Shown piece by piece: positions 46,125 to 55,600 of a DNA stretch of 64,000 bases. The stretch lies in contig JAMXDE010000040.1 of NCBI GenBank assembly GCA_026770025.1, positions 1 to 64,000 on the forward strand. The letters run 5' to 3'. Made by a program: the position numbers and the translations under genes. Numbering within the stretch: position 1 is the stretch's first letter; each line of letters starts with the position of its first letter. The notes under the pieces were generated by a model. It did not search any database. It saw only the letters and a program-made list of their open reading frames with translations, and was not told where the DNA came from. This DNA comes from Craspedostauros australis. Taxonomy: Eukaryota; Bacillariophyta; Bacillariophyceae; Mastogloiales; Achnanthaceae.

Positions 46125-46462
46125 CTTTATGGAACAGTAGTAGTCATCGTAGTCTGAACTAATTAGGAATTGGATTGACGAACATCGTATAGCAAAGCGA
46201 AATGACTGCAATTGGAATGCGAAACAGAACGGGAACGGAAGCAGCATTTCGTACATCTGCTTGGTCGTTCACTCGTTCGTTCTCAGGCAGTGTAAAACCG
46301 TGCGCACTGTGAAAGCATCTGTACTGTTATTCGTCGTACTATCTATCAAGGTTTCGCATTTCATCTCAATTTGGAGCATTTGCAAGTCCGAGTATGCACT
46401 CGTAGAGCGGAGCAGAGTCCCCCGCACTCCAGGAATTGCAGACCCTCCAAAAGCTTCCTCCG
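46125..46462. other. Convergent 3' intergenic region
   Basis: This 338-bp spacer separates the 3' ends of the glucosidase II beta gene (+) and the SET-domain gene (-). It presumably holds both polyadenylation regions; nothing else is seen. Confidence 0.6.
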
Positions 46463-48181
46463 TCAATCCAGTCTCTGTCGCTTGGTTGGGTGATCATCTG
46501 TGCCATCCATGACCTCAAAGAGAGGAACGATAGATAGCTGGTTGTCCAAATGTTCTTCAATTGCGTCCACTCGTTCTCGCAGGATCATGAGACCCCGGAC
46601 TTCTTCCAACCGAATTGCTGTGCCGTACATGCCGCGATAATGGTTGCTCTTTGCATTCCCATGATCCACCAACTCTTTCTGCAATTGTTGGAATACCTCA
46701 ATGCACGCGGGTGCTGGAGTCGCTCGTTCCTCCGCTATGTACGTGCGGCATTTCCAATCGATCGCCTCGCGCAACGCCTGACACACGAGATGACCCAAAT
46801 AGCAGTCTTCCAGGATGGTGTGATCCAACAACGTGGGATCACCTCGAAACAGTTCTTGATAGATGTCATTGGGCAAGAATTGCAAAGCGATCAAAGTGAT
46901 GAGATCTTCTCCCAAAATGGAAGCATGGGACAATGCGATAGTGTCGGGAAGGATGTCATCCAATATTCGGGTTGGTAGATTTGCGACATCCCACGTCTCG
47001 TCATCGCCGCTCTGAAGTTGCTTTTGAAGTCGTTCGGGATAGTCCGAATTGGCAACGGATTGGCACGCCTCAATGATTTTGGATTTGAAGAACGTTGCCA
47101 TGGTCATGTCCTGGGAGCATTGTGTTGTGAGCGAGCGCCCGCAGCGTTCCACCATCTGCTTTTGAATGGAATCATGCGGGATGAAGCCGAAGGTTTGCAA
47201 CATCTGTGCCGATGTCAGAGATTGGCCGTAGGAATGATAGACTTCTTCGTTTTGCGCGATATCGCGTTCGGCCGTCATGAAGAAAGAGCCACCCTCGTCC
47301 ATTCGCAGCGTCGTCGAGGACTTTGAGGGATTATGATTGAGCAAGTCAATGGCAGGCAGCAAGAAGGGTCCGTCGTACGTTGTGGAGATTGGTGGTTGAA
47401 CGGCGGTTGTTGTTGTTGTTGCTACTGCTGACGATGATGCTGCCGAAGATGCTCGTTGGACGGTCGTGGCAGCTGTCGGTTCCTGCATCGATGGGGATGC
47501 GACCCGCGCACTGCAATGAAATCCTCGCGTCGAGATGCACATGCAGGCATCCACAAATGTCTCCATTTCCTCCTTGCTTGGAGATTCGCCATCCGCAACC
47601 AATCCCAGATGTCGCAAAAACGGACGCACTCCATTCTGATAGCGTTGCTGCAATGCCCCATCCTTGCGATCTGCAAGCGCAATCACGCCCAGGGTTGTGC
47701 CACGTAAGAATTGCTGCAACTCCTCCACCGTCCATTGCAGTATGGATTCGTACGCATCCTGCGGCAAGGAATTCAAGTACGGTTCGAACCGCTGACTGTG
47801 TTGAGTATCTTTTGATGGTTCGTTGTTCGTCGTACAGCTTTGAATGTACGCCGCCACACATCGAAGCCATGGTGAAGCATGCTTCGAAGGCTCTGTTGCT
47901 GATGCTGCTGCCTCATTGGGTGATTGCCATGTGGCAGCGACCGATGCACCGCTCACGACGGATGTGGGCATCACTCGAATGAGCAGTTCCCCTTTCAAAA
48001 TTGGCTCATTCGCGATGACGCCACGCGATGGGCCATTGCCGGATAGCGCCAACGCGGCATGGATGGCGCCTCCGTCCTGTTCGATCCATTCTTTCAAGTT
48101 CTTCCAAATATCGCCGCTTGATTTCGGCGGTGGTTGGGGCAACGCCGCTGATGGTATTCCGGGGAAAGTTGGAGACGCCAT
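46463..48181 (-). CDS. SET-domain protein lysine methyltransferase (SETD3/SETD6/Rubisco-LSMT class)
   Basis: The gene is a single exon of 572 aa from the ATG at 48181. The frame is open for 23 more codons upstream, but the MASPTFPG start looks better. It predicts an AdoMet-dependent protein methyltransferase. The split SET domain starts at about residue 48 (GNGPSRGVIANEPILKGELL, the SET-I-like glycine motif). It continues through AIDLLNHNPSKS at about 279-290 (the D-x-x-N-H AdoMet motif) and closes with EEVYHSYGQS at about 312, containing the catalytic Tyr region. The C-terminal 240 residues are helical, like the Rubisco-LSMT substrate-binding domain. No targeting signal is evident, so cytosol or nucleus is likely; the substrate cannot be predicted. 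Confidence 0.88.
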   Translation of the reverse strand: MASPTFPGIPSAALPQPPPKSSGDIWKNLKEWIEQDGGAIHAALALSGNGPSRGVIANEPILKGELLIRVMPTSVVSGASVAATWQSPNEAAASATEPSKHASPWLRCVAAYIQSCTTNNEPSKDTQHSQRFEPYLNSLPQDAYESILQWTVEELQQFLRGTTLGVIALADRKDGALQQRYQNGVRPFLRHLGLVADGESPSKEEMETFVDACMCISTRGFHCSARVASPSMQEPTAATTVQRASSAASSSAVATTTTTAVQPPISTTYDGPFLLPAIDLLNHNPSKSSTTLRMDEGGSFFMTAERDIAQNEEVYHSYGQSLTSAQMLQTFGFIPHDSIQKQMVERCGRSLTTQCSQDMTMATFFKSKIIEACQSVANSDYPERLQKQLQSGDDETWDVANLPTRILDDILPDTIALSHASILGEDLITLIALQFLPNDIYQELFRGDPTLLDHTILEDCYLGHLVCQALREAIDWKCRTYIAEERATPAPACIEVFQQLQKELVDHGNAKSNHYRGMYGTAIRLEEVRGLMILRERVDAIEEHLDNQLSIVPLFEVMDGTDDHPTKRQRLD

Positions 48182-48648
48182 TCGATTTACTTTCTCTTGG
48201 TAGCATTGACGGTGCTTGGATCTCCCAATGCGACGACGCGGACCACACACATCGCAACAATGTGCATTGCAGACAAAGCCAGATGCGAAAAAATGGGTGG
48301 TGATTCATGGTTGTGGTATCTTGTGTGCAAGAATGTCATCAAAACGTCGTATGCGACATGGCCACAGTCGCTCCGCGTGGAGGCAAAGCCCAAAACCAGC
48401 ACCAAGAATCAACCACCACCAACACCACCAACGAAGAAAAACACGATGAAAAAGGAACGACAATGATGACCAAGCCGCCAGCCGTTCCACGTTGTTACCA
48501 CCTACATATTCAACAGACGAAACAAAACAAAACGAAACGACACGGAACCAAGCACAATAGAGCAACACAAGCAGAACAGATCCGAGATAATCAAGAGAAC
48601 AGCAAGACCGGTCCTCGAAAGTACGAACACCAGTACTGCACAAACATC
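48182..48648. other. Divergent intergenic region (bidirectional promoter)
   Basis: This lies between the divergent starts of the SET-domain gene and the SPC22/23 gene. It contains an A/C-rich stretch on the plus strand (48400-48560). An in-frame open stretch here has no coherent composition and I do not call it coding. Confidence 0.6.
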
Positions 48649-49520
48649 ATGCACACTCTTTGGGTCCGGTTGAATGCCGTTGTCTTCTTCGGATTGACCG
48701 TCCTGCTTGGACTTTCCTGCCTGGCCGCAGTCTCCAAGATCGGCCATTCACTTTACTACAAGCCAGGTCCGTCACTCTATCTCCTGCTGACATCTAAGCA
48801 GCCTCATATCCAAACAGGCACCATTGTACATGTGATGAAGGGAGAGGATGGCTGTCTGGGGGACCATCAATCTCAACCAGCGCTCAGTCTGCTTCATCCG
48901 GTCCGTTTACCGGAGCTGAGTGCCATGCTCGTACCTGGAGTACTCTTCTCCACAATGACTAGAGTAGTCTGTATTCCACTCTGCTGCACTGCACACCATT
49001 GCGCTCCGCGTTTTCTCACTTTCTTGGCAACTACTCTGCCCGATCTGCTCCTCCACAATCACACACACACACACACACTCTCTCTCGCCCCCTCCCTCTC
49101 CACATTTGCGCAGTCATCCACAACCTGGAAATCCGAAAACTGCGATCATTGAAGTCACATGGCGGCGTCGACCGCGCTCTGCTGTCGTTCGACATCCACG
49201 CCGACATGGCGCCCGCCTTCCATTGGAATATCAAGCAGCTGTTTGTGTATGTTGTCGCATCGTACGAGACTCCCAACAAGAAGATCAATCAGATTGTGGT
49301 TTGGGACAAGATTATCGAGGCGATAGATCCCAACAAGGTCATCGAACAAGAGAATTTGTTCGTCAAGTACGCCTTGGTCGATCAGGGCAAGGAGCTGAGA
49401 GGCAAGGACATCACGTTGCAGCTCATGTGGGATCACATGCCAACGACTGGATTGCTGTACCAAGGGCGACAGGACATTGCGGAGACGACATCCTTCGTGT
49501 TGCCAAACGAATACCAATAG
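48649..49520 (+). CDS. SPCS3: Signal peptidase complex subunit 3 (SPC22/23)
   Basis: This is an accessory subunit of the ER signal peptidase complex, a type II membrane protein with a lumenal domain. I infer two exons, 48649-48766 and 49114-49520 (phase 1; donor GTCCGT is weak, acceptor GCGCAG follows a strong pyrimidine tract), giving 174 aa against about 180 in the human protein. A transmembrane anchor lies near residues 10-30 (VVFFGLTVLLGLSCLAAV). The family core includes ALLSFDIHADMAPAFHWNIK, QLFVYVVASYET, NQIVVWDKII, LQLMWDHMPTTGLL and a C-terminal TTSFVLPNEYQ. Order and spacing match the family throughout. Confidence 0.92.
49062..49113 (+). repeat. CA/CT microsatellite and polypyrimidine tract
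   Basis: A CA dinucleotide run grades into a CT/C-rich tract and ends at the CAG acceptor of the SPC22/23 intron. It serves as an extended polypyrimidine tract. Confidence 0.75.
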
Positions 49521-50013
49521 AGAACTGTTAATGTACTCTCCAGAGTATCATACGAGGAGGCAGCACGGTTCTGCACCACGTTCGGAAACTTGATCATGCG
49601 CGCTCTGCCACCTCACGATGTGTCAGTCTTGTCCACCATGCAAACGACCAAGTTGAACTCGCATGCGGCAAATCTGCTTCGTCTGCTCAATGTATTGCGA
49701 ATTGAATTCAGTTGCCTGTCTCGCGCGGGACCATGTGATGGAATGAACGGATGATACATAATAGAAGACATGACCTGACCTGGGGAGGACTTCAATGGAG
49801 GAAAATGATGACCTCATCACAGTCTGGGCTATGTCCGTCTGTGTTCATCTTCCACACCTCTCAGGAACACCTCATGAATCTGTTTCCCCCAATTCAAAGC
49901 CCCCTTTCACAGGTTAGCGACCGTCATTGGTCTGCTTGTTGATGTCCTGGCTGTATTTCGCACACAAACACATATGCACACCACCAACTTCCGTCTTTTT
50001 CACCCTCTCCACC
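49521..50013. other. Intergenic, boundary of the repeat-rich region
   Basis: This is the 3' flank of SPC22/23. No supported gene is visible. The decayed gag-like frame at 50014 may extend upstream to 49927 without an ATG. Confidence 0.55.
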
Positions 50014-50810
50014 ATGGTGCACACCAGCAACTCTCCCAGCACTGGCGGGTCCACCACCGACGATCCTACAAACGTCGCACCTCCCATCGATAGTGTGAGT
50101 GGCGGTGAACCCCTTCTTGACCCGGCGCCGCCTCTGGAAGCAGTGGCGTTCATGCCTGGCGCTCTGGTCCAGCCCGTCCTCCGCACCATGTACTTCTCCC
50201 CGCGTGGCATTGATGTTGTTGCAAAGTACTTTCAGTACTGCGAGGATGAGGATGCCGTTTGGGGCCGCATTCATCATCTTTTGTCCACCGAGGAGGATTG
50301 GCACACTTCAATGGCACTCCAACACTTTGGCAACATTGGGCCGGCTGACCTCAACAAGCCCAAGACCCCCCACGGCTGGTTCCAGAAGTGAGCACTACCT
50401 CCTTTGTTGCAGTGGGGCAACTTCAGCTCTGCCATGTGAGGTGATGGCATGTCTCTGTCTCCTTATGCAGCTCCAGTGCCTGTTCCGCCCCCAGAGGCTG
50501 TGTGCAATGATCCCACACCATGTACAACAGGTGCCTCAGCCAAAGCTCAAAATCCCAATGACTCCAATGGTATGACAAGTGGCACCCACAGCTTTGTGGA
50601 AGACCCCATTCTTTCAGCCATGTCTGCTCCTGGCGTTACTACTCCAGACACCTGAACACCAAGTGCGCCTCCTGTGCGCTTCATTTCAAGCCTGGTCCTG
50701 CCAGCCCACATTGATGATCATCCTAACTTCTACAAGGACATCCAACATGATGAGGCTTCGAATTGAACCAAGTACAAACCTGTCATGCCCTATGGTGCAG
50801 ACCTTGGGCC

Positions 50811-51610
50811 TGTCGAGATGTACATTTGAGTATATGTCGAGATGTACGAGTATATGTGCATTGTTCACCCGCTATTCTCTCATACGCACTTGGACGGTAT
50901 AACTACATTCGTGTCAATAGTATTCTGTGATTCATCAGAATTACAGCGGAAATGGAACACACGAAAATGAGCAAGATTTCTGGAGGAAATTTGCAGTCGA
51001 CGATTTCTGAGAGAATTAGAATATCGTCCGTCCATCCATCAATGGTACCAAGAGAATCTCGAGGCACTTCCCAACTAAACCTCAGATGACGATATCATCT
51101 GACAGACTACTGCATCACCAATGGAACGTGACATCTGGAGAGCAGAAGGACGCCTACTGACGTCCACAGGATGTCATCATGTCACCACGTCGACATCTGT
51201 CTCCAAGTCAGAGCAGGAGGCGAAGATCCGATGACCGAAGAGGATCAGGATCATGGATACAGAAGGTGAACTTCAAATGGCAAGTACTCATGGAGTAGGA
51301 GCCAGTACTGAATGAACGAAGTGTTGAATGCAGAGTACGCATCAAACACGGAGTATCGTGTAGCACGAGCACACGATGTTGAGAGAGAGAGAGAGAGAAT
51401 ACAGAGAGGAGCGAGAGAGCATCTCGCGTACCGACTCATAGTCGGAGACTGAATCAATGAAACAGATTGAAGCGCCGAGAGCATCGGGCAAGAGAACGGG
51501 CGTACACCAAGAGGATCGGAGTAGCTAACTAATGAAATAGCAAACGAACGACTATCAACCAACACCATCTTCCACGATCGTAGGTTACCGTGAGCGGAAC
51601 TTGCCAACAT
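50811..51610 (+). mobile_element. Solo LTR (about 800 bp)
   Basis: It begins TGTCGAG, ends TTGCCAACA(T), and is flanked by the 5-bp duplication GGGCC (50806-50810 and 51611-51615). Removing it and one duplication rejoins the gag-like frame exactly. A diverged, inverted copy of the same sequence lies at 59108-59900. It contains a GA microsatellite near 51381-51402. Confidence 0.8.
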
Positions 51611-51878
51611 GGGCCACACCCAACTTGGAAGGTATGGGGAAGTGCCTGCATCAGCATTGATCTGTGCAGCTTCTCTGACGCATTCATCCCAAAGCTCTCC
51701 TTGCTTGAGACACATACCATCTGTGCTTGGTACAATCACTATCAGCAGGTGGCTTCACAGTTTGGCATTCACATTGTCCCACTCTCCATGTACCATGTGG
51801 ACTTCATTGTCTTTCCATCCTTGCTTTGAAGCATTGTAGTTGCAGTGATCAACAATGCCCACTTCCTCAAGCTCACCA

Positions 51879-51883
51879 CCCCA
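51879..51883. repeat. Target-site duplication CCCCA (left)
   Basis: Five bases precede the copia element and match 59058-59062 exactly. Confidence 0.92.
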
Positions 51884-52507
51884 TGTTAGAACGAAATCAG
51901 GGATGGGATTCCGCACCGAAACGTAGAGTGATCAGATCGTTGTTGGGGTGAGGATGAGTGTTGTTATTGAGTATTATTCGTATGAGTAGTAGGAATGCAG
52001 GCGAGCTCACAAGATGGTTTCTTGAGAACTGTGAGCATGAGAGAGGCATGACATGATCTCATGCAATTGCAAGTAGAATTAACACGGAGACAACACGACA
52101 AATGTGCGTGTTACTGCGTGGAGAAGATTTGCAAAAGTCAATGAACAAAACACCGCGATACCCCGTGTTGTGAATTACGTCTTCTCACGATGTTGCTAGT
52201 AGTACGATCACACGATTGATCGTATTCACTTGAGAAGGTCATGGCAAGATTCGCACGTGTCGCACCCAAGACCGAAGTCTGTCCTGATTGGGCAGAGAGG
52301 TTCATCTTGGCAAGAAATTCATTTCCGCGACATCCGAAATCTGTGATTGACGGGGAAAACGGTTCTTGCGACGCGAAATGTGACACAAATTTGACACAAC
52401 GGATTTTCGACCAAAATTTCCGTTCGGAACGGAAAAGGTAAGAAAAGTGGAGATTTCTGATTGGTCGACGGGTGTCGCTATTGTTAGAGATTTAGCGTGC
52501 GCTAATA
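51884..52507 (-). repeat. 3' LTR of the copia element
   Basis: This is 624 bp. On the plus strand it reads TGTTAG...CTAATA. In element orientation it therefore starts TATTAG and ends CTAACA, so the 5' terminal TG expected for copia is TA in both LTRs. Confidence 0.95.
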
Positions 52508-52518
52508 CTCCCCAAAGC
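52508..52518 (-). promoter_or_regulatory. Polypurine tract of the copia element
   Basis: In element orientation this reads GCTTTGGGGAG immediately before the 3' LTR, the expected place for the plus-strand DNA primer. Confidence 0.7.
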
Positions 52519-52612
52519 GTGTCCCGGACATTCAGGTCTTCTAGGTCGGGGTAGAGGACTCGGTGTGTCCTTTCCAGAAGAGGATGGGCTTCACGAGGGG
52601 CCAGAAGACAGC

Positions 52613-55600
52613 TCACGGGAGGAACTTCGTCATCACGTCGGCGACGTTCTGCGTGCCGGGGATCTTGATGAAGTAGAGGATGCCAGCGGCGACAGCGGAC
52701 CGGACGCGATGGTAGGCCAGCGCGTTGTGACGCTTGGAGAGCATGCTCTTGGGGACCGTGGAGGAGGTGATGACGGACTGGTTGTCACCCAGCATCCAGC
52801 TGGGGCCGTCGATTGGGATGCCCATCTCGCGGAGAGCGAGACGAAGGGAGATGATCTGCTCCGTAGCTTGGCGGGCAGCAACGAACTCGGACCCGTAGGT
52901 GGCGGTCTCAACCGTGCCTTGGCGCTTGGAGAACCATTCGATGGGGGTCTGGTTTACCATGTGGAGAGCACCGGTAGCGGATCTGCCAGTGACTTGGCAG
53001 TGGAGAAGGTTGGCGTCGACGAACGTGGTAGTTCGGACAGGTTTGCCTTTCGGCTCGGGGATGTCATCCGGAATCTCCTCGGAGGTCTTCCCATAGACGG
53101 AGTAGATCCAGTCATGGTTGGGAACCTCGTAGTGAAGATCGAAGCGGGGAACGCAGGTGCGGAAGCGGATGGCAGCATCAGGGTGCTTGCGAAGATATCC
53201 GTACACGCGCTTTGCGCGGTCCAGATGGCCTTGGCGGGGCGCTGAGCGGAAGCGTGCTAGCGTCATGACGGCGACAGAGATGTCAAACCGTCCGAGGGAG
53301 ATACACCACTGGAGTGCACCGATGAGCGACATGAACTTGCGTTTGTCGGTTTCGCTGAGTTTGGAAGAGGTGTCGAGCTCCGGACTGTCGGCCTTGTCGA
53401 GGGGGCAGCTGATCTTGCGGGGAAGCTCGCCGAACATGCGTTCGTAGTTCTCCATCATCCGCTTGATGTAGGATTGCGGGGAGAGCTTGAGAGTGCCGTC
53501 GGGATCACGGCCGAAGTCAGCACCGAGATGGTACTTGATAGGACCAACTCCCTTGAGCTGGTACCCGTACTTCGAAGAGAGGGTATCGAAGAAGGCCTTG
53601 GGGTCGGCCATCGTCGCGGTGAGATCATCAACGTAGACGCAGACGTACTCCCAATGGGAGTTGGCGTCACGCATCCAGACGTCGGGATCGGAGCGGCATT
53701 GGAGGAAACCCATGTCGCGAAGTGTGTCGGCGAGGGCCTCATGGAATCTGGCGCCCGATGTGCGCAGGCCGTAGAGTGCCTTGACTATCTGCATGGTATG
53801 ACCAGCGAAGTCACCGAATTCGTCACCAGCGATGAAGCAGATGCGTTCTTGAGTGAAGGCCTCAAGATACGCATTGCCGATGTCTCCAACCCATGTTGGA
53901 ATGCCATTGAGTTCGCCGGCGAGGAGGGAGAGGCGGAGAGAGCGAAGACTGACCACACCTGCGTAGGATGCATCCTTGCAGGGGTCGGCGAGACGACCAC
54001 CAGCGACGCAGCGCGCCTTGTGGCGGAGGTCGTGCTTCACAGCGTAGACCCATTGGAGGCGGATCTTCTGGAAGCCGGAAGGGACTGGGACGCCTTTTCC
54101 GAGAGACTTGAAGGTATGGTACCCGAAGAGTTGGTCCATCTCCTTCTTCTCAGCGTCGGCCCAGAGAGTGTTGCCGTTCTTGTCGTCGAGTCGCATCGCT
54201 TCTTTGTGGTTGCGAGGGACTTGGACGCCGAACTGGAAGGTGGGAGCGTGGTTGAAGGTCTTCGATTTGTGGACCTGGCGCTCGAGACGATTGGTGCGGA
54301 TGGCGAGGCGCTTGAGGCGCTTCCAGCCAGGCTCGTCGAGCAGCTCGTGGCGGCGGCCGTAGGCAGCGCAAGAGACGGGGTCATCCTGAATCATGATGGA
54401 GAGGGGTTCGGTGGAGGTGGAGCCGTCTCCCCATTTGACGATGACGTTGAAGCTTGATCCCTTGTAGGAGGGAGAGGAAGATGAGAAGGGACCTTCGTGT
54501 CCGATGATGGAGTCGAACTCCCACTTGGCGTCAGGGTCGTCGCTGTGCTCTTGTTGCCGTTCGATGATGTCGGCGAGCTCAACGTAGGAGATGAGGTCAT
54601 GTGTCTCCCCATCAGCCAGTGCGAGTAGCATCTTGATGCGTTGGTGGTTGGCTGCGTCAAGGTCATTGACCTTTTGCACCACCTCCGCTCTGACTTGCTG
54701 GCCATCCTTCTCGTGGATGAAGGTCATCCCAACGAGATCCTCAGGAGAGAACTTCGGGATGTGGACCTTGGCATTCCCCACTGTTTCAGGGTCTGTGCCG
54801 CGGCGGTCAGCCAGGATGGAATCGGCGAGGGAGTGTACGATGGGGTCGGAGTCAGGAGGGACGGAGATGTCGTCGTCTGGCTCCCCATTCGCCACATTCA
54901 TGGCGTCAGAGCCATCGTCCTCCCCAACAATGGGGGAGGGGAAGTCCGCACGAAGATTGCGGGTGGCAGAGTCGTCGGCAGGTCGGATGGCAGACCGAGG
55001 GAGGAGTCGCTGGGTCTCGTCATCGAGGACCCAGAAGGTGAGATCATCGCCTTTGTGAAGGCAGGGACCGGCCCAGCGTCCACTGCGCTCCTTGGACTGG
55101 CTGGGGAAGGCGGGGTTGTCAACCCGGTAGTAGACAGGCTGCCACCATCGGTAGGACAGGAACTTGGAGATGTCCGGTCGCTGTCCGAAGGCGGCTTGAA
55201 GGGGGGTGATGGAGCCAGCGGTGACCTGCGCGATGTGATTGAAGAGATCAATCACATAGAGCGTGCAGATCAGCCAGAAGCGGTCGGGAGTCCCCATGCG
55301 ATCCATCACACCGTTGGTTGTGCGTTTGATATCCTGGATCCGGCGTTCCGCGCCGTTCTGGTGTTGATGTTCCGGCTCACTCTGGTGGTCCTTGATGTGA
55401 TATTGTCGTAGGATCTCCATGACCTTGTTACCGATCTGCGCCTTGGCGTTATCAGACATCAGTAGATCAGGAGCCCCATGGCGTCGGATGAAGTCACGGA
55501 GAGTGTCGGAGATGCGGCTCTCGGATGGCATGGGAAAGCCGGCCGTGAACCGAGAGTCGAGGGCGACGTACACCTGAAGCATGGTGCAGCCGCCATGGCC

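Larger units (their letters stand above)
50014..51883 (+). pseudogene. Decayed gag-like ORF, interrupted by a solo LTR
   Basis: One reading frame can be followed from the ATG at 50014 to 50810, then (skipping the solo LTR) 51616-51883, and onward past the copia insertion at 59063-59107. It has five in-frame stops, all TGA (50389, 50437, 50653, 50764, 51827), and no frameshift that I can see. The segments include GIDVVAKYFQYCEDEDAV, LPAHIDDHPNFYKDIQHDE, and ICAWYNHYQQVASQFGIHIV. The last resembles capsid/nucleocapsid-like gag regions of algal LTR elements, but the family is not certain and a dead host gene is possible. All five stops could be CGA Arg codons decayed by C-to-T change. Confidence 0.55.

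Noticed and set aside
48307-49152. 281-codon plus-strand ORF over the SPC22/23 start
   Set aside because: It reads through the promoter and the intron; the two-exon SPC22/23 model has matching phases and family similarity.
50389-50470. Intron (GTGAGC...TATGCAG) in the gag-like ORF
   Set aside because: The splice would be out of phase with the downstream frame, whereas plain readthrough keeps one frame; TGA decay explains it better.
6698-51829. Genome-wide reassignment of TGA as a sense codon
   Set aside because: Many disruptions are TGA, but intact genes here end in TGA at sensible family ends (MGDG synthase, mTERF-like), so TGA is a normal stop.
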